The notes below the pieces were generated by a model. That model was not told the origin of the DNA, ran no database searches, and saw only the letters and a list, made by a program, of their open reading frames with translations. From NCBI RefSeq assembly GCF_910592395.1, contig NC_088308.1, forward strand, positions 10,119,001 to 10,183,000: DNA of 64,000 nucleotides. The letters are read 5' to 3'. This stretch comes from Lineus longissimus (taxonomy: Eukaryota > Nemertea > Pilidiophora > Heteronemertea > Lineidae). Below are positions 1 through 12,215 of this stretch, one piece after another (within the stretch, counting starts at the first letter, position 1; every line of letters starts with the position of its first letter). The translations under genes were made by a program, and so were the position numbers.

Positions 1-594
1 CTTCATGATATCAACTGGAGATTCATTACGCCTTTGAGTCCCCATCAAGGTGGCTTTTACGAGAGCTTAATCAAGCAGATCAAGAGCGCACTTAGAATTA
101 CTGTGGGTGATCAGACGCTTACATGGAATGAAATGTCAACTGTTTTCAGTGAAGTGGAATGCCTGGTGAACTCAAGACCCATTGGATACGGAAGCGATGA
201 TGCCAATGATTTCCGTCCACTCACTCCTAACCATCTGCTGATAGGACGAGCTTCAACAGAAATTCCACAAGGGCCGTTTGTAGAATCGAAAAATCTGCAC
301 AAACGCTTCGAGTTTGTGCAAGCTCTTGCCACGAAGCGATTTGTCAAGGAGTACCTCTCTACTCTCATGCGCCGTGCCAAATGGCAGAATGCTAAACGTC
401 AACTTGCGGTTGGAGACGTGGTTCTCTTGACAGATCAGAACATTCCATGGGGAAAGTGGGATGTTGCTCAGATAATCGAAGTATACCCCGGTGATGACAA
501 TATTGTCCGAAACGTAAAGGTCAGGACCAAATCTGGTGAAAAGAAACGCAGTGTTCAGAAGTGCTGTGTGATCTTGGAAATGGACTCCGCATAA
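1..594 (+). pseudogene. pol: BEL/Pao retrotransposon pol, 3' end (integrase C-terminus and DUF5641-type domain)
   Basis: The frame is open from base 1, so the gene continues off the left edge; about 197 codons are visible. The start of the fragment (SPHQGGFYESLIKQIKSAL) matches the end of the integrase core, where the catalytic Glu lies. It is followed by a stretch with NSRPI and LTPNHLLIG, then VGDVVLL and WDVAQIIEVYPG, which are hallmarks of the BEL/Pao integrase C-terminal domain. The function would be integration of the retroelement cDNA. Only the last part of pol is present, so the rest of the element cannot be judged from this window. A BEL/Pao assignment is much more likely than gypsy because of this C-terminal domain. 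Confidence 0.85.
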
Positions 595-1032
595 TTATTA
601 TCAATACATTGTATCTCATTATTGTTGGCCCCGGAGGGTTGTTCTGAACTGTTTCGTGCCATACATGTAATTAACACGCCATCATATTGCGCCTCCGCAT
701 CCTCAGCAGCGCGCGTCATCGATGACGCTTTCCTCAACAGTGCGCATCATCCGCAGCAGCGGCACGTTTTAATTTCAATTCATCCGTCATCAGCGAACAC
801 CGCACATTTGTATTTTCCATTTTCAAAGTTCCGAAACAATATAAGTCGTAAACCTTCAGGTACGTTTATCTTAAATATCATAATATGAATAGATCAGATT
901 GTATGTAAATTAATTTCTATTCATTGCCTTTTATATATTATGTAAGATTTATATCATTTTATTGACTGACTGTTCTGCACATTTCAGAATGCAATGCACT
1001 GTTAATAAACACGCATTAGAAGAACGACAACT
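595..1032 (+). mobile_element. Probable 3' LTR/UTR of the BEL/Pao element
   Basis: Directly after the pol stop comes a purine-rich stretch (ccccggaggg, 630-638) followed by TGTTCTGAAC at 640, which fits a polypurine tract and LTR start. An AATAAA signal lies at 1004-1009. The 5' LTR is outside the window, so the exact LTR ends cannot be confirmed. No other gene is seen in this stretch. Confidence 0.5.
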
Positions 1033-1692
1033 TTGTTTCGTCCATCAAATCCCATTCGCCACAATTTTATTGAGCTAATTTTAGAAAAAGAAGTTCAACA
1101 CAAGGTTTTCGTACGCTCTTCAGAGTACGCGAAACGCGTCAATAAGGCCCAGTGCCTAGAAAGCGAGTACGCCCGAAAACAAGAGGCTATCGCTCTTGGC
1201 GAAAAGGCAACACAATTCATGGATGAGGCCCTAATAAAAGTTAAAGAATTTCGCACAATTGTGCACTCGGCAGTAGAAGACTATACCAAAGACATAAACT
1301 ATACAATGTTAGATAGGGCCGCGTTTGATGCGGAGGTTCAGTCCGCAAAAGATCTGACCAAAAAGATTTTTGCTCCCGTACTCAAAGCTCAACGAGTTTA
1401 CGAGAATGAAGGGGAAAAAGGGCAATGTTTTGGGTGCGCCGAGAGAGAACTTAAATATAAAAGTAATGATAAGATCCTCTGGAAATGCCTGTTTGTTTCT
1501 CGGTTGCCAAGAGAACTAAGGCAGCTTGAAATATTCCCTAAAACCGAGAAAGAACGTGAGAATGAGGCTCGTCTTCAGCGAGAGAAAACCGATTTAAACG
1601 GTCCGGAGCAGGGCGTTCGAAAACCGACCTTGCCCGGTAAAATCACGACTGGAGGTAAGCGGTCGATGATCGGCAGCAAGAACATCAAATGA
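1033..1692 (+). CDS. Unrecognised ORF, 219 codons
   Basis: I do not recognise this protein. The frame is open from about 1033 with no ATG until 1219, so it may be a fragment whose 5' end was replaced when the BEL element inserted just upstream. It is charged and partly coiled-coil-like in its first two thirds, has a CFGC motif near residue 137, and ends in a Gly/Lys-rich basic tail. It ends at a TGA (1690-1692) that overlaps a second possible start in ATGA fashion (1689). In the same frame the sequence stays open past the TGA to 1947, so the TGA could also be a premature stop in a longer gene. Confidence 0.4.
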   Translation: MFRPSNPIRHNFIELILEKEVQHKVFVRSSEYAKRVNKAQCLESEYARKQEAIALGEKATQFMDEALIKVKEFRTIVHSAVEDYTKDINYTMLDRAAFDAEVQSAKDLTKKIFAPVLKAQRVYENEGEKGQCFGCAERELKYKSNDKILWKCLFVSRLPRELRQLEIFPKTEKERENEARLQREKTDLNGPEQGVRKPTLPGKITTGGKRSMIGSKNIK

Positions 1693-1817
1693 CTATCATC
1701 AAAAACGGGCTCACGGTTGGAAACCAAATTGGCTTCGGGTTTACGCCGGAAATATCCCTTTCATCCGAGAAGGGTGTCTTCGCCCCTTACCCGAAAAATT
1801 GGCCCCAAGATTTTTAG
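1689..1817 (+). CDS. Short ORF overlapping the previous stop (ATGA), 42 codons
   Basis: The ATG at 1689 overlaps the upstream TGA by 4 nt. The 42-residue product starts MTIIKNGLTVGNQIGF and looks protein-like. A competing frame, 1717-1947, is open for 76 codons after the upstream TGA and ends with a basic/aromatic stretch. Only one of the two is likely to be real. No family is recognised. Confidence 0.25.
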   Translation: MTIIKNGLTVGNQIGFGFTPEISLSSEKGVFAPYPKNWPQDF

Positions 1818-2092
1818 GAAATACGCCTCGTTAGATCAGATACAAACTGTAAGAAGATCTGTTTTCCAATTCGATCGAGTGCTGCATTCTGCGGCCAAAA
1901 CATTAATCTATAAGATTCCACAGTTTGTGGAGGAAAACTTTCAATGAGGCGCTCACGTATATTAGGCCTCCATGAAACTTCACTAAATGTTAGATTTTTT
2001 CAGCGGACCTCCCATTTGCTAATGGGAATTTGCTTGGTACGTTCAATAAATGAATAAGAACGAAATACTCCTCCCATTTATTTGATAGTTGT

Positions 2093-4982
2093 GGGCAGAG
2101 ACCTGTATTCATCCACGACCGGAAGTGTGGCACAGTCACATAGAGCTTATCAAAATGTCAAGTTGTGGTAAATACATGGCTGGGATGGACCAAAGTGGAA
2201 TTAATTCTCAATCTGTGGTTGATTCTTAATCTACAGAGTCAGGCCATCACAGAAATATGCTTTTTGATAATATATTTAAGAAAATGTGGTCTCACTGGTC
2301 AGTTTAGAACTTGTACTTTGACAGGGCCATATCAATGCGCCAGTGACGTTTTGATGGATATGGTGTACGGAAATCATTTTTTCTCAGGCAATCGGTATTG
2401 GAATTTTTAAAAACTTTATTATGCTATTGTCAAAGGGTTCTTCTTGACACATATAAAATTTTGTGCAGATTGATTGGTCCAATGAGTACTTTTTAGCTCA
2501 CCTCTTAGCAGAGGTGAGCTTATCCCATACCGTGGCGTCCGTCGTCGTCGTCGTCGTCGTCGTCCGTCGTCCGTCGTCCGTTAGCAGGGCACTTTTCGTA
2601 ACTGTTAGAGCTATTGAGTTGAAACTTGGTACACATGTACCCTTATGTAATGACACCTTGGAGACCAAGTTTCGGTCCAATTCGTTTCATGGTTTGGCCA
2701 CCAGGGGGCCAAACGTTAAAAGTGAAAATATGCAATATCTCCCTTAATAGTAGTCGGGAAATTTTGAAAAAAATATGGTAGGTACTTCTAGCAAAGGTGC
2801 ATCATATATCCTCCGGGTTTTTGATTTGACCTCCTTTTCAAGGTCACAGAGGTCAAATGGTGTAAATTGGCCGTTAGGATGTAACGATGGCACGTTTCTA
2901 AACTGCAATGACTATTGATACCAAATTTGGTACACATTTACCCCTTAGTCAGGTGATCTCAGGGACCGAAGTTTGGTCCAATATGATTCACCACTTGACC
3001 ACCAGGGGGCAAAATCCAAAAACCTTAAAAATGTGATTATTCCTTAACTTCTTGCCCGATTGCCACCAATTTGATATCATGAGTACATCTAACCACCATA
3101 CAGTATATGTCACACAGGTTTTTAATTTGACCTTCTTGTCAAGGTCACAGAGGTCAAATGGCGTAAATTCCCCATCAGGCCGTAACTATGGCTCGTTTCT
3201 TAACTGCAATGACTATTGATCACAAATTAAGTACACATGTACCCCTTGGTCAGGTGATCTCAGGTACCGAAGTTTGGTGCGATCTGATTTGCTATTTGGC
3301 CTCCGCTCCAGGGAGGGGGCCAAATCCTAAATTCTTCAAAATGCCATTATTCCTAGTAATGACATGCCCGATTGGCACCAATTTTATATCATAGGTACAT
3401 CTAATTCTAACAACCATTCAATGTGTCACCCGGGTCTTCTTTGATTTGACCTACTTTTCAAGGTCACAGAGGTCGAATGTACTGTAAATTGGCCATTTTG
3501 GGGAAATTGTAATTGCTTGGACCTACATCAAACCTAACACTACATGACACAATACCATGCTCTTTATCCATCTTTCCTCCACATGAGGTGAGCACAATGG
3601 CCCTGGCCATTTCATTTTACCAAAACCTATGCACAACAATGTACACGTAATGTACACATGTTTTAATAGAGGACTCTGGCCTAGTAGTCAAAATGGTTGA
3701 CCAAGTATGAAAAATTTGACACTTGCACACACATTTTATCTTATTTTCTCTATTCTGCACGTCCTTTTCATCCCTTTTTCTTGTAGTTGAACCAATACTT
3801 ATGGCATTATTGTACATATTAACCCTTTTCAGCCGCAATCATGGATTCAGACCTTAAAACTCAAAATAAACCAGAACAGCGAAGCTGATCTGAAGTCGAG
3901 TAGTGTAAACTGTATATTATGGACTGGGTATAGTCAACAATGTTAGTATCCTCAGTTAGTATAATATCTGTATTGTCCTTTGCAGCATCCTGTCCCCTCC
4001 GGCGAAGTATCCTCAGTGGGCTGACTGTGTTCTCGACCGTCGGTGCAAAGATGATGCCATCCGATCGCTCACGCACAACATTGTTGTAATCCTCATTACT
4101 GAAGTGAAACGAGACCAGCTACCATCGGTTTTCTCTGGAGGCATTGTCCTGCTGTAGGGCGAGTGGTAAGAGTGACCAACTTGAAATCCACGGCTTGGCT
4201 TTTTGCTTAGTTATAGGCATCTTGAGTTGAAGTTTACTCTGTGGAGTCCACATGTAAAGTGACCCCCAGGGCATACCTAGTTGAAGCTTGAGGATATTGG
4301 GATGGTTCATCATTGTGCTTCTCTGTACTGATGAGCTGCTTAGATAAACAAATACCTTAGCCATAACAAAAGTCATATCCTAATGAAAAATAAACATGTG
4401 GTAGGCCTACACATGTGTCCTCCAATCTTTCAAGTTGAGAATGTGAGAAAAGGAGGTTTCTCAGGGTCAAAGGGGTTCACTTTGAATTGGCCACACATGC
4501 TCTTTGCTGGCCATATGAAGTTTAAACTTGATAGGTAGGCAAGTGTGAATCTGAAGTAATCTGGAATTGTGACTTTTTGAAAATTCAGACTCAGTGTTGT
4601 AGAGATTCTACAATTTCTATAATCCGTTGTCATGGTAACTGCCCAAACTTAGAAACTGGCCCTGGGACATCCAGCAATGACCATATGAACTCAAAAACTC
4701 TTATTTCTAATAATGTATATATCCTTTATTTCAAACTAACAGTGCTTAGTAGGATTTAATAATTTTTAACAGAAATATTACATGTTGGGTATTTAAGAAT
4801 TTGCCACGCCCACATCACTTCAACATAGAATTTGAGGCCGGACATAGCAAGAAGATGAACTCGAATAAAAATTTTACAGTTCAATATAATTCAAAAATTC
4901 CTTTTGCACAGTAATGTGGACATCTAGGGAAATCTGAAAACAGCAGAACATTTGACCTGGGGCCAACACTGGCTCTCTACTA
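2093..4982. repeat. 2,890-bp tandem unit, copy 1
   Basis: First full copy. It contains the embedded 1.1-kb repetitive element (2495-3613) followed by about 1.4 kb of non-coding DNA. It differs from copies 2 and 3 at a few bases near 2347-2400 and in the GTC run near 2540-2580. Confidence 0.95.
2495..3613. mobile_element. Embedded 1.1-kb non-autonomous element (copy 1)
   Basis: Starts agctcacctcttagcagaggtgagct, a short hairpin, and ends near aggtgagcacaatggccctggcc. It contains a GTC trinucleotide run and three diverged internal repeats of about 300 bp, each carrying caaggtcacagaggtc (near 2840, 3139 and 3459). Its limits are supported by the empty site in tandem copy 4. It has no coding capacity. 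The style resembles abundant non-autonomous repeats of marine invertebrate genomes, but I cannot name a family. Confidence 0.7.
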
Positions 4983-7872
4983 GGGCAGAGACCTGTATTC
5001 ATCCACGACCGGAAGTGTGGCACAGTCACATAGAGCTTATCAAAATGTCAAGTTGTGGTAAATACATGGCTGGGATGGACCAAAGTGGAATTAATTCTCA
5101 ATCTGTGGTTGATTCTTAATCTACAGAGTCAGGCCATCACAGAAATATGCTTTTTGATAATATATTTAAGAAAATGTGGTCTCACTGGTCAGTTTAGAAC
5201 TTGTACTTTGACAGGGCCATATCAATGCGCCAGTGACATTTTGATGGATATGGTGTATGGAAATCTTTTTTTCTCAGGCAATTGGTATTGGAATTTTTTA
5301 AAACTTTATTATGCTATTGGCAAAGGGTTCTTCTTGACACATATAAAATTTTGTGCAGATTGATTGGTCCAATGAGTACTTTTTAGCTCACCTCTTAGCA
5401 GAGGTGAGCTTATCCCATACCGTGGCGTCCGTCGTCGTCGTCGTCGTCGTCGTCGTCCGTCCGTCGTCCGTTAGCAGGGCACTTTTCGTAACTGTTAGAG
5501 CTATTGAGTTGAAACTTGGTACACATGTACCCTTATGTAATGACACCTTGGAGACCAAGTTTCGGTCCAATTCGTTTCATGGTTTGGCCACCAGGGGGCC
5601 AAACGTTAAAAGTGAAAATATGCAATATCTCCCTTAATAGTAGTCGGGAAATTTTGAAAAAAATATGGTAGGTACTTCTAGCAAAGGTGCATCATATATC
5701 CTCCGGGTTTTTGATTTGACCTCCTTTTCAAGGTCACAGAGGTCAAATGGTGTAAATTGGCCGTTAGGATGTAACGATGGCACGTTTCTAAACTGCAATG
5801 ACTATTGATACCAAATTTGGTACACATTTACCCCTTAGTCAGGTGATCTCAGGGACCGAAGTTTGGTCCAATATGATTCACCACTTGACCACCAGGGGGC
5901 AAAATCCAAAAACCTTAAAAATGTGATTATTCCTTAACTTCTTGCCCGATTGCCACCAATTTGATATCATGAGTACATCTAACCACCATACAGTATATGT
6001 CACACAGGTTTTTAATTTGACCTTCTTGTCAAGGTCACAGAGGTCAAATGGCGTAAATTCCCCGTCAGGCCGTAACTATGGCACGTTTCTTAACTGCAAT
6101 GACTATTGATCACAAATTAAGTACACATGTACCCCTTGGTCAGGTGATCTCAGGTACCGAAGTTTGGTGCGATCTGATTTGCTATTTGGCCTCCGCTCCA
6201 GGGAGGGGGCCAAATCCTAAATTCTTCAAAATGCCATTATTCCTAGTAATGACATGCCCGATTGGCACCAATTTTATATCATAGGTACATCTAATTCTAA
6301 CAACCATTCAATGTGTCACCCGGGTCTTCTTTGATTTGACCTACTTTTCAAGGTCACAGAGGTCGAATGTACTGTAAATTGGCCATTTTGGGGAAATTGT
6401 AATTGCTTGGACCTACATCAAACCTAACACTACATGACACAATACCATGCTCTTTATCCATCTTTCCTCCACATGAGGTGAGCACAATGGCCCTGGCCAT
6501 TTCATTTTACCAAAACCTATGCACAACAATGTACACGTAATGTACACATGTTTTAATAGAGGACTCTGGCCTAGTAGTCAAAATGGTTGACCAAGTATGA
6601 AAAATTTGACACTTGCACACACATTTTATCTTATTTTCTCTATTCTGCACGTCCTTTTCATCCCTTTTTCTTGTAGTTGAACCAATACTTATGGCATTAT
6701 TGTACATATTAACCCTTTTCAGCCGCAATCATGGATTCAGACCTTAAAACTCAAAATAAACCAGAACAGCGAAGCTGATCTGAAGTCGAGTAGTGTAAAC
6801 TGTATATTATGGACTGGGTATAGTCAACAATGTTAGTATCCTCAGTTAGTATAATATCTGTATTGTCCTTTGCAGCATCCTGTCCCCTCCGGCGAAGTAT
6901 CCTCAGTGGGCTGACTGTGTTCTCGACCGTCGGTGCAAAGATGATGCCATCCGATCGCTCACGCACAACATTGTTGTAATCCTCATTACTGAAGTGAAAC
7001 GAGACCAGCTACCATCGGTTTTCTCTGGAGGCATTGTCCTGCTGTAGGGCGAGTGGTAAGAGTGACCAACTTGAAATCCACGGCTTGGCTTTTTGCTTAG
7101 TTATAGGCATCTTGAGTTGAAGTTTACTCTGTGGAGTCCACATGTAAAGTGACCCCCAGGGCATACCTAGTTGAAGCTTGAGGATATTGGGATGGTTCAT
7201 CATTGTGCTTCTCTGTACTGATGAGCTGCTTAGATAAACAAATACCTTAGCCATAACAAAAGTCATATCCTAATGAAAAATAAACATGTGGTAGGCCTAC
7301 ACATGTGTCCTCCAATCTTTCAAGTTGAGAATGTGAGAAAAGGAGGTTTCTCAGGGTCAAAGGGGTTCACTTTGAATTGGCCACACATGCTCTTTGCTGG
7401 CCATATGAAGTTTAAACTTGATAGGTAGGCAAGTGTGAATCTGAAGTAATCTGGAATTGTGACTTTTTGAAAATTCAGACTCAGTGTTGTAGAGATTCTA
7501 CAATTTCTATAATCCGTTGTCATGGTAACTGCCCAAACTTAGAAACTGGCCCTGGGACATCCAGCAATGACCATATGAACTCAAAAACTCTTATTTCTAA
7601 TAATGTATATATCCTTTATTTCAAACTAACAGTGCTTAGTAGGATTTAATAATTTTTAACAGAAATATTACATGTTGGGTATTTAAGAATTTGCCACGCC
7701 CACATCACTTCAACATAGAATTTGAGGCCGGACATAGCAAGAAGATGAACTCGAATAAAAATTTTACAGTTCAATATAATTCAAAAATTCCTTTTGCACA
7801 GTAATGTGGACATCTAGGGGAATCTGAAAACAGCAGAACATTTGACCTGGGGCCAACACTGGCTCTCTACTA
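4983..7872. repeat. 2,890-bp tandem unit, copy 2
   Basis: Second full copy, nearly base-for-base identical to copies 1 and 3. Confidence 0.95.
5385..6503. mobile_element. Embedded 1.1-kb non-autonomous element (copy 2)
   Basis: Same element at the same place in tandem unit 2, so it was amplified with the unit and not inserted independently. Confidence 0.7.
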
Positions 7873-10762
7873 GGGCAGAGACCTGTATTCATCCACGACC
7901 GGAAGTGTGGCACAGTCACATAGAGCTTATCAAAATGTCAAGTTGTGGTAAATACATGGCTGGGATGGACCAAAGTGGAATTAATTCTCAATCTGTGGTT
8001 GATTCTTAATCTACAGAGTCAGGCCATCACAGAAATATGCTTTTTGATAATATATTTAAGAAAATGTGGTCTCACTGGTCAGTTTAGAACTTGTACTTTG
8101 ACAGGGCCATATCAATGCGCCAGTGACATTTTGATCGATATGGTGTATGGAAATCTTTTTTTCTCAGGCAATTGGTATTGGAATTTTTTAAAACTTTATT
8201 ATGCTATTGGCAAAGGGTTCTTCTTGACACATATAAAATTTTGTGCAGATTGATTGGTCCAATGAGTACTTTTTAGCTCACCTCTTAGCAGAGGTGAGCT
8301 TATCCCATACCGTGGCGTCCGTCGTCGTCGTCGTCGTCGTCGTCGTCTGTCCGTCGTCCGTTAGCAGGGCACTTTTCGTAACTGTTAGAGCTATTGAGTT
8401 GAAACTTGGTACACATGTACCCTTATGTAATGACACCTTGGAGACCAAGTTTCGGTCCGATTCGTTTCATGGTTTGGCCACCAGGGGGCCAAACGTTAAA
8501 AGTGAAAATATGCAATATCTCCCTTAATAGTAGTCGGGAAATTTTGAAAAAAATATGGTAGGTACTTCTAGCAAAGGTGCATCATATATCCTCCGGGTTT
8601 TTGATTTGACCTCCTTTTCAAGGTCACAGAGGTCAAATGGTGTAAATTGGCCGTTAGGATGTAACGATGGCACGTTTCTAAACTGCAATGACTATTGATA
8701 CCAAATTTGGTACACATTTACCCCTTAGTCAGGTGATCTCAGGGACCGAAGTTTGGTCCAATATGATTCACCACTTGACCACCAGGGGGCAAAATCCAAA
8801 AACCTTAAAAATGTGATTATTCCTTAACTTCTTGCCCGATTGCCACCAATTTGATATCATGAGTACATCTAACCACCATACAGTATATGTCACACAGGTT
8901 TTTAATTTGACCTTCTTGTCAAGGTCACAGAGGTCAAATGGCGTAAATTCCCCGTCAGGCTGTAACTATGGCACGTTTCTTAACTGCAATGACTATTGAT
9001 CACAAATTAAGTACACATGTACCCCTTGGTCAGGTGATCTCAGGTACCGAAGTTTGGTGCGATCTGATTTGCTATTTGGCCTCCGCTCCAGGGAGGGGGC
9101 CAAATCCTAAATTCTTCAAAATGCCATTATTCCTAGTAATGACATGCCCGATTGGCACCAATTTTATATCATAGGTACATCTAATTCTAACAACCATTCA
9201 ATGTGTCACCCGGGTCTTCTTTGATTTGACCTACTTTTCAAGGTCACAGAGGTCGAATGTACTGTAAATTGGCCATTTTGGGGAAATTGTAATTGCTTGG
9301 ACCTACATCAAACCTAACACTACATGACACAATACCATGCTCTTTATCCATCTTTCCTCCACATGAGGTGAGCACAATGGCCCTGGCCATTTCATTTTAC
9401 CAAAACCTATGCACAACAATGTACACGTAATGTACACATGTTTTAATAGAGGACTCTGGCCTAGTAGTCAAAATGGTTGACCAAGTATGAAAAATTTGAC
9501 ACTTGCACACACATTTTATCTTATTTTCTCTATTCTGCACGTCCTTTTCATCCCTTTTTCTTGTAGTTGAACCAATACTTATGGCATTATTGTACATATT
9601 AACCCTTTTCAGCCGCAATCATGGATTCAGACCTTAAAACTCAAAATAAACCAGAACAGCGAAGCTGATCTGAAGTCGAGTAGTGTAAACTGTATATTAT
9701 GGACTGGGTATAGTCAACAATGTTAGTATCCTCAGTTAGTATAATATCTGTATTGTCCTTTGCAGCATCCTGTCCCCTCCGGCGAAGTATCCTCAGTGGG
9801 CTGACTGTGTTCTCGACCGTCGGTGCAAAGATGATGCCATCCGATCGCTCACGCACAACATTGTTGTAATCCTCATTACTGAAGTGAAACGAGACCAGCT
9901 ACCATCAGTTTTCTCTGGAGGCATTGTCCTGCTGTAGGGCGAGTGGTAAGAGTGGCCAACTTGAAATCCACGGCTTGGCTTTTTGCTTAGTTATAGCCAT
10001 CTTGAGTTGAAGTTTACTCTGTGGAGTCCACATGTAAAGTGACCCCCAGGGCATACCTAGTTGAAGCTTGAGGATATTGGGATGGTTCATCATTGTGCTT
10101 CTCTGTACTGATGAGCTGCTTAGATAAACAAATACCTTAGCCATAACAAAAGTCATATCCTAATGAAAAATAAACATGTGGTAGGCCTACACATGTGTCC
10201 TCCAATCTTTCAAGTTGAGAATGTGAGAAAAGGAGGTTTCTCAGGGTCAAAGGGGTTCACTTTGAATTGGCCACACATGCTCTTTGCTGGCCATATGAAG
10301 TTTAAACTTGATAGGTAGGCAAGTGTGAATCTGAAGTAATCTGGAATTGTGACTTTTTGAAAATTCAGACTCAGTGTTGTAGAGATTCTACAATTTCTAT
10401 AATCCGTTGTCATGGTAACTGCCCAAACTTAGAAACTGGCCCTGGGACATCCAGCAATGACCATATGAACTCAAAAACTCTTATTTCTAATAATGTATAT
10501 ATCCTTTATTTCAAACTAACAGTGCTTAGTAGGATTTAATAATTTTTAACAGAAATATTACATGTTGGGTATTTAAGAATTTGCCACGCCCACATCACTT
10601 CAACATAGAATTTGAGGCCGGACATAGCAAGAAGATGAACTCGAATAAAAATTTTACAGTTCAATATAATTCAAAAATTCCTTTTGCACAGTAATGTGGA
10701 CATCTAGGGGAATCTGAAAACAGCAGAACATTTGACCTGGGGCCAACACTGGCTCTCTACTA
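7873..10762. repeat. 2,890-bp tandem unit, copy 3
   Basis: Third full copy. It has private single-base changes, for example around 8135, 9907 and 9954-9997. Confidence 0.95.
8275..9393. mobile_element. Embedded 1.1-kb non-autonomous element (copy 3)
   Basis: Same element at the same place in tandem unit 3. Confidence 0.7.
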
Positions 10763-11240
10763 GGGCAGAGACCTGTATTCATCCACGACCGGAAGTGTGG
10801 CACAGTCACATAGAGCTTATCAAAATGTCAAGTTGTGGTAAATACATGGCTGGGATGGACCAAAGTGGAATTAATTCTCAATCTGTGGTTGATTCTTAAT
10901 CTACAGAGTCAGGCCATCACAGAAATATGCTTTTTGATAATATATTTAAGAAAATGTGGTCTCACTGGTCAGTTTAGAACTTGTACTTTGACAGGGCCAT
11001 ATCAATGCGCCAGTGACATTTTGATGGATATGGTGTATGGAAATCTTTTTTTCTCAGGCAATTGGTATTGGAATTTTTTAAAACTTTATTATGCTATTGG
11101 CAAAGGGTTCTTCTTGACACATATAAAATTTTGTGCAGATTGATTGGTCCAATGACTGAATGAGTACTTTTTTTACCAAAACCTATGCACAACAATGTAC
11201 ACGTAATGTACACATGTTTTAATAGAGGACTCTGGCCTTG
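10763..11240. repeat. 2,890-bp tandem unit, partial copy 4 lacking the internal insert
   Basis: Matches the unit from its start to about 11160. It then jumps from the bases before 2495 straight to the bases after about 3614 (accaaaacctatgcac), and diverges after about 11236. The position of the 1.1-kb insert is occupied only by a run of seven T. Confidence 0.9.
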
Positions 11241-11510
11241 TGGTTCATTTTTTTTTGCATGAGAACCGGGTTGTTATAGTTCTTGCTCTACAAGAGATGA
11301 CCCGCGTTGGATGTTGTTTAGTACGGAACTATAGTAGTAAATAGTTATATGAGGATGCGTCTTGCTGCAAGGAAGCAAAAGTCTGATTGTAGGAATCCTG
11401 TTAAATTAAGTAAATTAACAGAGGTTTACGCTCTGCATCAAGAGTCACCCAGCTTATTCCCTCCAAAGACGCGAACCCGGTACACTTTGGTCACGCGGCG
11501 GCGGTGGTGG

Positions 11511-11695
11511 TGCTGTATTTTGGAATAGCCTACCTGCAGTTATACATCGATTGGACAATTTGTCTCTCTTTAAAAAGGCGGGTTAAGCGTCAGCTTTTCC
11601 GAGAGCATTTTCAAATTGATAACTTCTTCTCAGTGGTAAAGCGCCTTTGAATCATTCTTCTGAAAAGGGCGCTTTAAAAATAAGGTATATACATT
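11511..11695 (+). mobile_element. LINE 3' end fragment (C-terminus of reverse transcriptase ORF)
   Basis: Translation in two frames gives FWNSLPAVIHRL followed, after a frameshift near 11585, by KRQLFREHFQ. This is the typical C-terminal pattern of CR1/L2-like LINE reverse transcriptases. It ends with gggcgctttaaaaataagg, similar to the tail of the LINE at 55889-56596. 11241-11510 shows nothing else I can identify. Confidence 0.55.
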
Positions 11696-11867
11696 ATATA
11701 CGCGGTACACCCATACAATCATACTGTTAGCTCTAGCTGTTTATCGTCTGCTCGAAGCTAAACCTGTCTCTCTTATTTTTGCAGCAAGATGTTCTACTGC
11801 GCACTCCTTGACGGCCAATCATCGGTTAGTGAGTTGGAGGCGCGCAGGCGGAAGACTCCGCTAACAA

Positions 11868-12215
11868 TTGGTGCGGAGAAGAGTTTACGAAAACGGATGC
11901 CTTGCGGAGCGCCATTTTATGCTTTCGATAGATAAAGAATCTGCTTTATCTATCCAAAATTTACTTAAAATTTGTTTTGAGAGGCTACCCAGTGAGTTTT
12001 TCGCAGCGCTGTTTAGCTTGAAGCGCCTGGTGAAGAATCGTAGCCAGTCGCCCCCAAGTCTTCTCCGGCTCGCTCGATTCTCCATCAGGAATCGACTGCA
12101 GCAGTTGCATCCTGCTGATCAGCTGATTAACACCAGCGCTGCGGAACAGCTGGGGTTGCCTCTCTATCTCAGATATTTTTTACCACATAAGTTGATTCCG
12201 GCCTCGGCCCTTTGA
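11868..12215 (+). CDS. ORF with a SOCS-box-like C-terminus
   Basis: The frame opens at 11865 after a stop and the first ATG is at 11919. The C-terminal 60 residues contain SPPSLLRLARFSIRNRL and then LGLPLYLRYFL, which resembles the SOCS-box pattern (a PxSL-xx-L-x-R helix followed by LPLPxxLxxYL). SOCS boxes recruit elongin B/C-cullin ubiquitin ligases. A splice-acceptor-like ttatttttgcag lies upstream at about 11773-11784, but it leads into another frame with an ATG at 11789. The gene's 3' end shares a 30-bp sequence with the end of remnant X (12205-12234 versus 21949-21978). It could be the last exon of a host gene or a captured gene in a mobile element. Confidence 0.35.
   Translation: MVRRRVYENGCLAERHFMLSIDKESALSIQNLLKICFERLPSEFFAALFSLKRLVKNRSQSPPSLLRLARFSIRNRLQQLHPADQLINTSAAEQLGLPLYLRYFLPHKLIPASAL

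Larger units (their letters stand above)
2093..11240. repeat. Tandem array of a 2,890-bp unit (3 full copies and 1 partial)
   Basis: The same sequence restarts at 2093, 4983, 7873 and 10763, a constant period of 2,890 bp. The full copies differ only at scattered single bases and a few positions in a GTC microsatellite. The short ORFs within the unit repeat in every copy but resemble no protein and are not annotated. The fourth copy is partial and lacks an internal insert. Because the copies are so similar, the copy number in the assembly may not be exact. Confidence 0.97.

Noticed and set aside
2165-10543. Short ORFs of 60-102 codons recurring in each 2,890-bp unit on both strands
   Set aside because: They repeat only because the DNA repeats, lack protein-like motifs, and several cross the embedded non-coding element.
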